NCBI GenBank assembly: GCA_945641355.1
Contig: CALZEQ010000001.1
Coordinates: 124,001-188,000, forward strand
DNA length: 64,000 nt
Direction of reading: 5' to 3'
Source: an uncultured Mediterranea sp.
Lineage (GTDB): Bacteria > Bacteroidota > Bacteroidia > Bacteroidales > Bacteroidaceae
Shown here: one piece after another, positions 1 to 7,606 of the stretch
How the letters are laid out: each line of letters begins with the position of its first letter
Numbering within the stretch: the first letter of the stretch is position 1
Notes under the pieces: model-generated
What the model was told of the DNA's origin: nothing
Seen by the model: only the letters and a program-made list of their open reading frames with translations
Databases searched by the model: none
Program-made: the position numbers and the translations under genes

Positions 1-1028
1 ACTTGCGCGACAATACCGGCGGCTACATGGAGGCGGCTATCCGCATGGTGAACGAGTTCTTGTCCGAAGGCAAACTGATAGTCTATACCGAGGGACGCAA
101 ATACCCCCGGATGGAGGAGTATGCCAACGGTACGGGCAGCTGCCAGAAACTGCCCTTGGTCGTGCTGGTGAACGAAGCCTCTGCTTCGGCCAGCGAAATC
201 TTTGCCGGATCTATTCAGGACAATGACCGGGGCACCATCGTCGGCCGCCGTTCGTTCGGCAAGGGATTGGTTCAGCAACCCATTGACTTCAGCGACGGGT
301 CGGCCATCCGTCTCACCATTGCCCGCTACTATACCCCCTCGGGCCGTTGCATCCAGCGTCCGTATGAGAGTGGTAAGGACAGCCGGTACGAAATGGATTG
401 GATCAACCGCTACGAGCATGGCGAATTCTTCTCGAAGGACAGCATCAAGCTGAACGAAGAGGAACGCTACACCACCACCTTGGGCCGTCCCGTCTATGGT
501 GGGGGTGGCATCATGCCCGATGTCTTCGTGCCGCAGGACACCACAGGCATCACCTCGTACCTGATAGAAGCCAGCAACAGGGGGCTGATCCGCCAGTTCT
601 GTTTCCACTACACCGACCAGAACCGCAAGACACTGGAGAAGTATGAAAACGAAGAGGCCTTGATGAAGTACCTGCTCCGTCAGGGTATTGTAGAGCAGTT
701 TATCCGTTTTGCCGAGCAGAAGGGACTGAAACGTCGCAACCTGTTGATTCATAAATCGTACAAGCTGCTCGAACGGAATGTCTATGGAAGCATCATCTAT
801 AATATGCAGGGCATGGAGGCCTATATCCGCTATATCAATCAGAGTGATGCCACGGTACTCAAGGCGTTGGAGATTCTGAAGAATGGTGAAGCCTTCCCCC
901 AAGCCCCCGAGATGGTGGAGAATGATGACAATGAAGACAATGGAAAACAAAAAAGAACTGCGCAAGCAGATCTCTTTACTGAAGACCCGGTATCGTGCTA
1001 CCGGCTTGCGTCAGTCAGACTCTGCTAA
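1..1028 (+). CDS. S41 family C-terminal processing peptidase, 5' truncated
   Basis: This is the C-terminal part of a periplasmic carboxyl-terminal processing protease. The open frame runs in from the window edge, so the signal peptide, PDZ domain and start lie outside. The visible part opens with the LRDNTGG substrate-binding motif, then a SASASE stretch that holds the catalytic serine (about residues 60-65 of the visible part) and FGKG with the catalytic lysine about 23 residues later. The family cleaves exported proteins from their C-terminus. The last 89 bases overlap the next gene in another frame, which suggests co-transcription. The family call is secure; the substrate is unknown. Confidence 0.93.
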   Translation, partial: LRDNTGGYMEAAIRMVNEFLSEGKLIVYTEGRKYPRMEEYANGTGSCQKLPLVVLVNEASASASEIFAGSIQDNDRGTIVGRRSFGKGLVQQPIDFSDGSAIRLTIARYYTPSGRCIQRPYESGKDSRYEMDWINRYEHGEFFSKDSIKLNEEERYTTTLGRPVYGGGGIMPDVFVPQDTTGITSYLIEASNRGLIRQFCFHYTDQNRKTLEKYENEEALMKYLLRQGIVEQFIRFAEQKGLKRRNLLIHKSYKLLERNVYGSIIYNMQGMEAYIRYINQSDATVLKALEILKNGEAFPQAPEMVENDDNEDNGKQKRTAQADLFTEDPVSCYRLASVRLC

Positions 1029-1476
1029 GATTTTGGCCGCCCTTGAAGCCCATCCGGCTTTCAGGGCGGCTGCTACTGTATTGCTCTATCACTCGCTGCC
1101 CGATGAGGTGGACACACACCGCTTTGTGGAGAAGTGGAGCGCACAGAAGCGCGTGCTGCTGCCTCAGGTGGTAGGCGATGACCTCTGTCTGCGCCGTTAT
1201 ACCTCTGCCGCTGATATGGCAGTGGGTGCCTACGGCATCTTGGAACCTGTAGGAGAACTCTTTACCGACTATGATTCCATTTCGCTGGTTGTAGTGCCCG
1301 GTGTGGCATTCGATGTAGCAGGCAATCGTCTGGGGCGCGGCAAGGGGTACTATGACCGCCTGCTGCCTCGCCTTGCTGCGGCATACAAGATAGGCATCTG
1401 TTTCCCGTTCCAGCTGGTCGACCGTGTGCCGGCTGAACCGTTTGACATCCGTATGGACGAAATCATATCGCAATGA
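940..1476 (+). CDS. 5-formyltetrahydrofolate cyclo-ligase
   Basis: ATP-dependent cyclisation of 5-formyl-THF to 5,10-methenyl-THF, a cytosolic folate salvage step. The 178-residue protein has the usual family length. It shows the basic N-terminus (MENKKELRKQ), the central LLYHSLPDEVDT segment and the conserved GRGKGYYDRLL nucleotide-binding loop near residue 130. I chose the ATG at 940 because upstream in-frame starts would add an unrelated proline-rich leader read from the protease gene. The start lies 89 bases inside the S41 protease gene, so translation is probably coupled. folD, another C1-folate gene, lies far away at 48.9 kb. Confidence 0.93.
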   Translation: MENKKELRKQISLLKTRYRATGLRQSDSAKILAALEAHPAFRAAATVLLYHSLPDEVDTHRFVEKWSAQKRVLLPQVVGDDLCLRRYTSAADMAVGAYGILEPVGELFTDYDSISLVVVPGVAFDVAGNRLGRGKGYYDRLLPRLAAAYKIGICFPFQLVDRVPAEPFDIRMDEIISQ

Positions 1477-1497
1477 AGTCAAATTATCTTCCGCTCT

Positions 1498-1788
1498 CTA
1501 TCTGAAGATGATGTTGGTGATGACCTGTGCCCCTACGTGACGGTTCAGGTTGCGTACCAGCAGGTCGCGTCCCATCATCAGTTCTTGCCGTAGGGCTGCC
1601 GAGCTCAGGTGGACATACAGCGTCTGGTTGCGGATGGAGAGTTCGCGGGTGTACGAGGCAATGGTAGGCCCCAGCACTTCGGGCCAGGCACGCAGGAGCC
1701 GTTGCTCGTTCAGAGGGGCTTCCAGACTCTCTTGCCGCAGGTAGGTGCGTATCAGGTTGCCGATTGGTTCGGCATTGTTGCGTTTCAT
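1498..1788 (-). CDS. DUF721 (DciA-like) protein
   Basis: A 96-residue DUF721 protein. This family includes DciA, the helicase loader of many bacteria without DnaC. The sequence carries the family's short helical start and the conserved W-x-E-V-x-G-x-x-I-A core (AWPEVLGPTIASYT), followed by a small beta-rich domain. Its start overlaps the stop of recF by four bases (ATGA), so the two are translationally coupled. This recF-DUF721 pairing fits a role near replication, but a loader function for this protein is inference from the family. It converges on the cyclo-ligase gene with a 21-base gap. Confidence 0.85.
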   Translation of the reverse strand: MKRNNAEPIGNLIRTYLRQESLEAPLNEQRLLRAWPEVLGPTIASYTRELSIRNQTLYVHLSSAALRQELMMGRDLLVRNLNRHVGAQVITNIIFR

Positions 1789-2894
1789 GCCTCCTCCTCC
1801 TTCTCCGAAATGTTGCCGTGCTCTACCTGGAACATGCGGTAGTCGCCTCCTATCTTGTGCAGGATGCTGTCCAGATGCTCCCGGTTTGTGTCGGTGATGA
1901 AGATCTGTCCGAAGCCATCTCCTCCCACCAGCTTGATAATCTGCTCTACGCGCGATGCGTCCAGCTTGTCGAAGATGTCGTCCAGCAGCAGCAGAGGTAC
2001 CGTGCGTCCCGTCCGTTTCAGGAAGTCGAACTGGGCCAGTTTCAAGGCAACCAGATAGGTCTTGTTCTGTCCTTGCGACCCCTCGCGCTTGATGGGGAAT
2101 CCGCCCAGCATCATGTTCAGGTCGTCCTTGTGGATGCCGTGCAGGGAGTAGCCCATTATCTGGTCGCGTACACGGCTGTCGCGAATCACCTCCAGCAGCG
2201 ATGCGTTGCGGGCGTGCGAGTCATACGATAGCTCCACCTGCTCCTTGTCCTGCGATATGAACGAGTAGAACGACTGGAAGATGGGGATGAACTCCTGTAC
2301 GAAGGCCTCGCGCTTGCGGAATACCACCTCGCCCGTCTGTGCCATCATCTCTTCCCAGATGGTGAACAGCTCTTCGTCCACCGGCACTTCACTCTTCAGC
2401 AGGCTGTTGCGTTGCAGCAGGGCCTTGTTGTATCGTATCAGCGCATCCAGATACTCCTTGTCGTATTGCGAAATCACCACATCCATGAAGCGCCTCCGCT
2501 CCTCGCTGCCGCCGCTGATCAGTTCGTTGTCGGCGGGAGACACCATGACCAGTGGCAGGAAGCCGATGTGGTCCGATAGCCGGGTGTACTCCTTCTTGTT
2601 CCGTTTGAACTGTTTCTTCTGCCTCCGCTTCATGCCGCAGTAAATCTCTTCGGGTGTGCCGTCCTGCTCTTCGTAGAACCCCTGTATGACGAAGAAGTCC
2701 GCCTCGTGACGGATGTTCTGTGAGTCGATGGGGTTTCCTGCGCTTTTGCAGAAGGATAAAAAGTAGATGGCGTCCAGCAGATTGGTCTTCCCCATTCCGT
2801 TCTGTCCGAAGAAGCAGTTCAGCTTGGGCGAGAACGAAAGTTCTGCCTGTTCCAGGTTCTTATAATTGAGTATGGATATACGTTTCAATATCAT
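1785..2894 (-). CDS. recF: DNA replication and repair protein RecF
   Basis: SMC-like ATPase that binds DNA at single-strand gaps and helps load RecA through RecO and RecR. The 369-residue product starts MILKRISILNYKNLEQAEL, the typical RecF opening. It has a Walker A loop GQNGMGKTN near residue 35, a signature region around the GSEERRRFMD segment and a Walker B LLLLDDIFDKLD near the C-terminus. I placed the start at 2894 because the longer frame adds 28 residues unlike any RecF. It forms a two-gene operon with the DUF721 gene and diverges from the TPR gene across a 169-base region. Confidence 0.96.
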   Translation of the reverse strand: MILKRISILNYKNLEQAELSFSPKLNCFFGQNGMGKTNLLDAIYFLSFCKSAGNPIDSQNIRHEADFFVIQGFYEEQDGTPEEIYCGMKRRQKKQFKRNKKEYTRLSDHIGFLPLVMVSPADNELISGGSEERRRFMDVVISQYDKEYLDALIRYNKALLQRNSLLKSEVPVDEELFTIWEEMMAQTGEVVFRKREAFVQEFIPIFQSFYSFISQDKEQVELSYDSHARNASLLEVIRDSRVRDQIMGYSLHGIHKDDLNMMLGGFPIKREGSQGQNKTYLVALKLAQFDFLKRTGRTVPLLLLDDIFDKLDASRVEQIIKLVGGDGFGQIFITDTNREHLDSILHKIGGDYRMFQVEHGNISEKEEEA

Positions 2895-3006
2895 AGAGAG
2901 GTCTGTTCTTTTACATTGGCAGCGCAAAAATAGGAAGAATTTCGTGGTTTTCTGATACAAAACAAAAAAAGATGCCACGAAATTTCGTAGGTAGCCATAA
3001 AAAAGT

Positions 3007-3014
3007 TACTTTTG
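3007..3014 (+). promoter_or_regulatory. -7 element of the TPR gene promoter
   Basis: TACTTTTG fits the Bacteroidales -7 consensus TAnnTTTG and lies 49 bases before the TPR protein start. A weak -33 match (TTTC/TTCG) sits about 20 bases upstream. Start of transcription near 3021 is inferred. Confidence 0.55.
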
Positions 3015-3063
3015 CAGGTCAAAATGGCTATTATACGAATAATAACAAAAAGAATATACAAAA

Positions 3064-3747
3064 ATGGCAGAACAGAAAAAGACAAATGAAGCCTTGAACA
3101 TGGAAGAAGCACTGACCCAGTCGGAAGCATTCCTCATCAAGAACAAAAAGACAATCATCGGTGGCCTGTTGGCTGTAATCATCGTGGTGGCCGGTGTAGT
3201 GATGTACAAGAATCTCTATGCAGAACCTCGTGAAGAGAAGGCACAGACCGCCCTGTTCAAAGGACAGGAGTATTTCGAGGCCGATGCCTATGCAGAGGCA
3301 CTGAACGGTGACAGCCTTGGTTATGTAGGCTTCGCCAAGATTGCCGACCAATATAGCGGTACGAAGGCTGCCAATCTGGCAAAGGCCTATATGGGCATCT
3401 GCTACAAGAATCTGGGCAAGTATGAAGAGGCCGTAAAGGCGCTGGATGCTTTCAACGGCAACGACCAGATGGTTGCTCCCGCGCTGAAAGGTGCGGTAGG
3501 CAACTGCTATGCCGAGTTGGGCCAGCTGGACAAGGCTGCTTCCGCTCTGCTGAAGGCTGCCGACCAGGCTGACAACAATACGCTGAGCCCCATCTTCCTG
3601 GTGCAGGCCGGTGAGATTCTGGTTAAGCAGGGCAAGTTCGACGATGCCATCAAGGCCTACACAACGGTGAAGGAGAAGTATTTCCGCTCTTATCAGGCCA
3701 TGGATATCGACAAGTACATTGAACAAGCTAAAATGATGAAAAAATAA
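3064..3747 (+). CDS. Membrane-anchored tetratricopeptide repeat protein
   Basis: A 227-residue protein with a polar N-terminus, one transmembrane helix (about residues 33-51, TIIGGLLAVIIVVAGVVMY) and a C-terminal domain of TPR-like helical pairs. Motifs such as AYMGICYKNLGKYEEAVKAL and GNCYAELGQLDKAASALLKA mark the repeats. It resembles the YfgM/Tol-Pal-associated TPR group in layout (one helix, then TPRs facing the periplasm), suggesting a scaffold or chaperone role, but no specific function is visible. It is a single gene with its own promoter, closed by a long palindrome before ribH. Confidence 0.85.
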   Translation: MAEQKKTNEALNMEEALTQSEAFLIKNKKTIIGGLLAVIIVVAGVVMYKNLYAEPREEKAQTALFKGQEYFEADAYAEALNGDSLGYVGFAKIADQYSGTKAANLAKAYMGICYKNLGKYEEAVKALDAFNGNDQMVAPALKGAVGNCYAELGQLDKAASALLKAADQADNNTLSPIFLVQAGEILVKQGKFDDAIKAYTTVKEKYFRSYQAMDIDKYIEQAKMMKK

Positions 3748-3768
3748 TATCCCTGACAGATAAGTTGT

Positions 3769-3847
3769 AAAGGCACGGATTACACGGAATGACCACACGG
3801 AATGATGCACATAAGCGACCCCGTGGATGTCGTGTAGCCCGTGCCTT
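3769..3847. terminator. Long imperfect palindrome, likely terminator (repeat-element-like)
   Basis: The arms AAAGGCACGGATTACACG and CGTGTAGCCCGTGCCTTT pair with one mismatch around a 43-base centre that itself holds two CACGGAATGA direct copies. A pyrimidine-rich tract follows at 3844-3866. It can end transcription of the TPR gene. Its sequence style also resembles intergenic palindromes that recur in Bacteroides genomes, which I recall but cannot check here. Confidence 0.6.
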
Positions 3848-3885
3848 TCTCTTTTCTTTTCCTTTCAAAACCTGAACATAACAGT

Positions 3886-4380
3886 ATGGCAACAGCTTAT
3901 CACAACCTGTCTGATTACGACTTCAACTCCGTGCCCAATGCAGAGGAGATGAAGTTCGGCATTGTAGTGTCCGAGTGGAACTACAACATTACCGGTGCCC
4001 TCCTGAAGGGGGCAGTTGATACCTTGAAGAAGCACGGTGCACGCGATGAGAACATCATGGTACGTACCGTCCCCGGCAGTTTTGAACTTACCTTTGGGGC
4101 CAACCAACTGATAGAATACAGCGAAGTCGATGCCGTCATCGCTTTGGGCTGCGTAGTCCGTGGCGATACGCCGCATTTCGACTACGTTTGTATGGGTGCC
4201 ACGCAAGGTATCGCCCAGTTGAACGCAAGTGGCGATGTACCAGTGATTTACGGACTGATTACAACCAACACCATGGAGCAGGCCGAGGAGCGTGCGGGCG
4301 GAAAATTGGGCAACAAAGGAGACGAATGTGCAATTACTGCAATAAAAATGGTGGATTTCGCTTGGAGTTTCCAAAAATAG
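3886..4380 (+). CDS. ribH: 6,7-dimethyl-8-ribityllumazine synthase
   Basis: Penultimate enzyme of riboflavin synthesis: it condenses 5-amino-6-ribitylaminouracil with 3,4-dihydroxybutanone 4-phosphate. The 164-residue protein is of normal length and has [10 protein letters not shown] (pyrimidine site), [14 protein letters not shown], and the conserved [14 protein letters not shown] with the catalytic histidine, then a C-terminal NKGDECA motif. A GTG-started longer frame exists from 3841, but the ATG at 3886 gives the family N-terminus. No other rib genes are nearby and no FMN riboswitch is recognisable upstream. The tRNA promoter begins inside its last codons. Confidence 0.96.
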   Translation: MATAYHNLSDYDFNSVPNAEEMKFGIVVSEWNYNITGALLKGAVDTLKKHGARDENIMVRTVPGSFELTFGANQLIEYSEVDAVIALGCVVRGDTPHFDYVCMGATQGIAQLNASGDVPVIYGLITTNTMEQAEERAGGKLGNKGDECAITAIKMVDFAWSFQK

Positions 4381-4391
4381 TCGTATCTTTG
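4361..4391 (+). promoter_or_regulatory. Promoter of the tRNA-Tyr/tRNA-Gly unit
   Basis: CTTG at 4361-4364, a 19-base spacer and TATCTTTG at 4384-4391 match the Bacteroidales TTTG-N19-TAnnTTTG promoter with one mismatch. The -33 half lies inside the 3' end of ribH. Transcription should start near 4398, about 45 bases before tRNA-Tyr. Confidence 0.8.
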
Positions 4392-4441
4392 CACCGCAAT
4401 TGAGAAACAAAGGTGGTCAACACCTGCGTGGACAATGGCAA

Positions 4442-4524
4442 GGGCAAATACCAGAGTGGCCAAATGGGGCAGACTGTAAATCTGCTGGCTTACGCCTTCG
4501 GTGGTTCGAATCCATCTTTGCCCA
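4442..4524 (+). tRNA. tRNA-Tyr (GTA)
   Basis: A class II tRNA with a long variable arm. The acceptor arms GGGCAAA and TTTGCCC pair fully, the anticodon GTA is at 4476-4478 in the loop CTGTAAA, and the T arm holds GGTTCGAATCC. The discriminator is A at 4524. No CCA is encoded. Confidence 0.95.
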
Positions 4525-4533
4525 CACAAGTTT

Positions 4534-4606
4534 GCGGAAGTAGCTCAGTTGATAGAGCATTAGCCTTCCAAGCTGAGGGTCGCGGGTTTGAGTCCCGTCT
4601 TCCGCT
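4534..4606 (+). tRNA. tRNA-Gly (TCC)
   Basis: A 73-base cloverleaf ten bases after tRNA-Tyr. The acceptor arms GCGGAAG and CTTCCGC pair, the D arm is GCTC...GAGC, the anticodon TCC lies in the loop CTTCCAA, and the T arm reads GCGGGTTTGAGTCCCGT. CCA is not encoded. It shares the tRNA-Tyr promoter. Confidence 0.95.
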
Positions 4607-4614
4607 CTCAAGGG

Positions 4615-4657
4615 AATCAGATAGTTGTCGAAAGACTTCTGTCTGATTTTTCTTTTT
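4615..4657 (+). terminator. Terminator after the tRNA pair
   Basis: The arms ATCAGATAG and CTGTCTGAT (one mismatch) are followed by a T-rich run TTTTTCTTTTT, giving a plausible intrinsic terminator just after tRNA-Gly. Confidence 0.65.
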
Positions 4658-4694
4658 GTCAGGATGCAGATTCCGCACGAAACTTACCGTTATG

Positions 4695-4726
4695 TTTGTA
4701 GGTACGTAAATAAGTACATATATTTG
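4695..4726 (+). promoter_or_regulatory. Promoter and likely operator of the antitoxin gene
   Basis: TTTG at 4695-4698 and TATATTTG at 4719-4726, with a 20-base spacer, form a good Bacteroidales promoter. Between them sits the partial palindrome GTACGTAAATAAGTAC (4702-4717). YefM antitoxins usually repress their own operon at palindromes overlapping the promoter, so this is a reasonable operator candidate. Confidence 0.6.
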
Positions 4727-4746
4727 CATTACAAATAAGAGGATTT

Positions 4747-5001
4747 ATGAGAACAGCCAATTACACAGATCTAAGAGCTAATCTAAAAGGTTATATTGAC
4801 GCGGTTATTGACGATTGTGATACGGTGCTTATCAGTCGTGGTAATGGTACGGGAGTCGTAATGATTTCTTTAGAAGAATACAATTCCTTGAAGGAGACTG
4901 AGTATATCATGTCTTCCGAACAGACCATGAATGATATTCGTAAGGGAGAAGAAGATTTAAAGGCAGGCAGAGGGTTGGAAGTCAATTTAGATGAACTATG
5001 A
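4747..5001 (+). CDS. Type II antitoxin, Phd/YefM family
   Basis: An 84-residue YefM-like antitoxin. The N-terminal DNA-binding fold opens with MRTANYTDLRANLKGYIDAV and continues through ISRGNGTGVVMISLEEYNSL, the classic YefM signature. The charged C-terminus, which normally wraps the toxin, runs IRKGEEDLKAGRGLEVN. It should repress its own promoter and neutralise a YoeB/Txe RNase. Directly after its stop codon, in the same frame, comes only the C-terminal half of such a toxin, so the antitoxin appears orphaned. Promoter and a palindromic operator candidate lie just upstream. Confidence 0.9.
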   Translation: MRTANYTDLRANLKGYIDAVIDDCDTVLISRGNGTGVVMISLEEYNSLKETEYIMSSEQTMNDIRKGEEDLKAGRGLEVNLDEL

Positions 5002-5142
5002 AACCCTGAACCTCTCAAGTATGAACTGGCAGGTAAATGGTCAAGGCGAATCAATTCAGAGCATAGACTCATTTATTCTGTACATAATGACATGATAGCG
5101 ATTTACATATTCTCCATGAAATATCACTATTCCAAGAAGTAA
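5002..5142 (+). pseudogene. YoeB/Txe toxin remnant, N-terminal half deleted
   Basis: Reading on in the antitoxin frame past its TGA gives 46 codons homologous to the C-terminal half of YoeB. They include PEPLKYELAGKWSRRI, then EHRLIYSV and a final MKYHYSKK before TAA. The E. coli YoeB catalytic set (Glu46, Arg65, His83) maps onto residues that are present, but roughly the first 44 residues of the toxin are missing and no usable start lies in this frame. An ATG at 4991 in another frame (MNYE) may be the original toxin start, now joined out of frame. I read this as a deletion that removed the toxin's first half. Confidence 0.8.
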
Positions 5143-5178
5143 CTATATTATCCCGTCTTATTCATTGTCACGCTGGCA

Positions 5179-6213
5179 TTATTTGAAAATCTTCCGGCGG
5201 TTGAGGGCTGCCCAATACTTCTGTGCGTTGCGCTGGTGTTCGGCCAGCGTAGCGGCAAAGTTATGGGTGCCGGAGAAGTCCTCCTTGGCGCACATATACA
5301 GATAGTTGTGCTTGGCGTGGTTCAGTACGGCATCTATTCCCTCAATGGTAGGGATGCGGATGGGGCCGGGAGGCAGTCCCTGCCGGCGATAGGTGTTGTA
5401 GGGCGACTCCACCTCCAGGTGGGTATGGGTGATGCGGCGCAGCGTGAAGTCCTGTAGCGCGAACTTCACCGTCGGGTCTGCCTGCAGCGGCATACCGATG
5501 CGCAGTCTGTTCAGGTACAGGCCGGCCACCATCGGCTTTTCGGCGGCATTGTTGGTCTCCTCTTCCACGATGGAGGCCAGGGTGGCCACCTCGTTAGGGG
5601 TCAGTCCTATCGCTTGCGCCTTCTCCCGGCGTTCCTGTTTCCAGAACCTGTCATGCTCCTTTTGCAGACGTGCCAGCAGGTCGGCTGCACTGACATCCCA
5701 ATATACCTGATACGTATTGGGGATGAAGAGGCAGGGCAGTGTTTCGAGGCTGTAGCCGTTTGTGGCAAGGAAGGTAGAGTCGAACAGCTGGGCAGCCACC
5801 TCCACGGAGTCAATCATCAGCTGCCGCTCGATGTTCCGCACCATCCTCTCTACGGTGCGTACGCTCCCGATGGTCAGGTTCACCGGCTCCTGGTAGCCCC
5901 GATAGAGCCGGCTGAACACGTGGTAGGCATTCTCCCGGGGCAGGATGGCGTATCTGCCCGTATGGATGTGCTGCGGATAGTGGCGGTAGGCCGATAGCCA
6001 CCGCAGGCCTTCCATCCGCCGAGGTGATGCGTGGAGTGCGAGCTTGTGGTAGACCGAGTCAGCCGTATCGTCACGGTCGATGTAGATGTATGCCTTGCGG
6101 GTGGGGTAGAACTGGGGTGCGAAGAGCAGGTAGTAGCCCACACCGGCTACCGACAGGCCGGCAATCAGCAGGAGGGCTGCCGTGCCGAGGATCAGTTGGG
6201 TTCTCTTTTTCAT
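5179..6213 (-). CDS. mltG: Endolytic peptidoglycan transglycosylase MltG
   Basis: Inner-membrane lytic transglycosylase thought to end nascent glycan strands. The 344-residue protein has an N-terminal anchor (about residues 7-32), a LysM-like beta region and a YceG catalytic domain. The active-site motif ASIVEEET near residue 215 holds the catalytic glutamate, followed by ETNNAAEKPMVAGLYLNRL and LQADPTVKFAL. The C-terminus has the conserved SPYNTYRRQGLPPGPI and FSGTHNFAATLAEH segments. A TATATTTG element on the minus strand at 6294-6301 probably drives it. It sits at the edge of the decayed defence island but is itself intact. Confidence 0.95.
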   Translation of the reverse strand: MKKRTQLILGTAALLLIAGLSVAGVGYYLLFAPQFYPTRKAYIYIDRDDTADSVYHKLALHASPRRMEGLRWLSAYRHYPQHIHTGRYAILPRENAYHVFSRLYRGYQEPVNLTIGSVRTVERMVRNIERQLMIDSVEVAAQLFDSTFLATNGYSLETLPCLFIPNTYQVYWDVSAADLLARLQKEHDRFWKQERREKAQAIGLTPNEVATLASIVEEETNNAAEKPMVAGLYLNRLRIGMPLQADPTVKFALQDFTLRRITHTHLEVESPYNTYRRQGLPPGPIRIPTIEGIDAVLNHAKHNYLYMCAKEDFSGTHNFAATLAEHQRNAQKYWAALNRRKIFK

Positions 6214-6293
6214 AATCGTATTGTTGCGGGGGAGGATGCAGTCCGGGTTGGAATGCTGTGCTTCCGCGAGGTCTGCATCCGCCTTCTTCGTTG

Positions 6294-6301
6294 CAAATAT
6301 A
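6294..6301 (-). promoter_or_regulatory. -7 element of the mltG promoter
   Basis: TATATTTG on the minus strand matches TAnnTTTG and lies about 80 bases before the mltG start. No clear -33 TTTG is found at the usual distance. Confidence 0.5.
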
Positions 6302-6350
6302 CATCATTTGCCTCTATTGCGGTAATGTTTCCTCCACTTTTCCCAACCCA

Positions 6351-6500
6351 TTAAGCCGCAACAAACGAAGTTGCGGATTTGAGGTAGAAGATGAAACCGA
6401 GGGTGAAATACATAAAGTCGCTTGCCGACATATTGCCTCGCAAGGTATTTGCCACAGTCCAAAGCTGTGTACGCAGTTTCTGTTTCAGTTCTTCCGACAT
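6351..6500 (-). pseudogene. hsdM remnant (type I methyltransferase N-terminus)
   Basis: A 49-codon frame starting MSEELKQKLRTQLWTVANTL and continuing RGNMSASDFMYFTLGFIFY. This matches the N-terminal helical domain opening of type I modification subunits (pattern W-x-x-A-x-x-L-R-G, then D-F-x-x-Y-x-L-G-F-I-F-Y). After FYLK the match stops and the frame ends within ten codons. The usual next residues (KYLSE), the N6-methyltransferase core and any hsdS or hsdR are absent. It starts only four bases after the stop of the HsdR-N nuclease gene. The mltG promoter lies about 50 bases further on, so the deletion joined the stub directly to backbone. Confidence 0.75.
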
Positions 6501-6504
6501 AGTC

Positions 6505-7605
6505 TTAAGATATGGGTTCTATTTTATATCCTAATCTCTCTGATAGCGATACAATGTCCTTAAAATCAATAGGACAATTATCTCCAACTTGAGTTGTCAC
6601 ATAGAACGTGACACCGTCACTGCTTACCAACGGACTATCTTTATGCCATCTTTTTGTTTTATTTCTGTCAAAAGAATGCCCTTCCTTTCTTTCAACTTCT
6701 TCTTTGGATAGCACATAGTTCGGTATATATCCGTTAAATATAGAAACTATAGAATTATATGTTGATGGATGGTCACTCAGATACACTTTGACCAATTCCA
6801 AAGCACTTCCATTCTTATAATACGCACCTTTACCATTAATCGAATATTTCAGTCTCTTTTTAGATGTTCTAAATTCATTTCTAACAGGAATTTGGGTTGG
6901 AAACTCCCTTGTAATATCTACGAATGATGAGGTTGATATATTATCGTTTTTTCGCTTGAGAGTAATCTCAATATCATCCAAAATCATTTCCACATCCGTT
7001 TCGGAATACCCTTTTGAAATAAAATGTGATTTTAGTAAGGACGAACACAAATTCACTCCTTCATTTGAAGTCAACTGCTGAATGGCAATCTCCAATTGCT
7101 TTTCCTTTTGTATCTCTTTAATTCTATTGGTGCAATAATCCGTAAGTCGATTCTTGTCAAAATCTACAAAGTTGAAAAGGCTGACAAATGTAGTGCCATA
7201 TGGATTCTCTTTGTCGTATTCCAATGTAAACATCAGCAGCGGCAATTCTGCATCAGTAGGCTCGTCATAATACAATTGTATCACTTCTCCTATATATAAA
7301 CCGAAATCCACTTTCTTCTGGCGCATATAGGAAAACAGTTGCTCTTTATTCCTATCAGTCTGAATATGATTGGGTTCTTTGGATTCTATCACCACCTGTG
7401 GCATTTCGTCTTTGTACAAGACAAAATCCGGACGAATGGTATTTGTTGCCCCAATAGGAATACACTCTTCTGCAACGATGCCGTTTTGCCATCGAAGATA
7501 AAAACGGAATACTGAAAAAATACTATTCTGGAATTCTCGTTCCGAACACTTCCTGATTTTGCTATTTAAGAAGTCTTGATATATATCGTTCCAACTAAAG
7601 TCCAT
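6505..7605 (-). CDS. HsdR N-terminal-type nuclease domain protein
   Basis: A 366-residue protein with an N-terminal PD-(D/E)XK-like nuclease core of the type I restriction HsdR-N kind. The motif RPDFVLYKDE (Asp60) is followed by VVIESKEP (Glu74, Lys76), so the catalytic triad looks intact. A coiled stretch follows near residues 170-185. The C-terminal third has no helicase motifs; its KGAYYKNGSALELVKVYL and SIFNGYIPNYV segments look like a small binding domain. It is therefore not a full HsdR but a free-standing relative. Base composition is clearly more A+T rich than the flanking mltG and rng, which suggests acquisition. It lies one base from the chimeric ORF upstream and four bases from the hsdM stub. 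Confidence 0.7.
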   Translation of the reverse strand: MDFSWNDIYQDFLNSKIRKCSEREFQNSIFSVFRFYLRWQNGIVAEECIPIGATNTIRPDFVLYKDEMPQVVIESKEPNHIQTDRNKEQLFSYMRQKKVDFGLYIGEVIQLYYDEPTDAELPLLMFTLEYDKENPYGTTFVSLFNFVDFDKNRLTDYCTNRIKEIQKEKQLEIAIQQLTSNEGVNLCSSLLKSHFISKGYSETDVEMILDDIEITLKRKNDNISTSSFVDITREFPTQIPVRNEFRTSKKRLKYSINGKGAYYKNGSALELVKVYLSDHPSTYNSIVSIFNGYIPNYVLSKEEVERKEGHSFDRNKTKRWHKDSPLVSSDGVTFYVTTQVGDNCPIDFKDIVSLSERLGYKIEPIS

Positions 7606-7606
7606 A

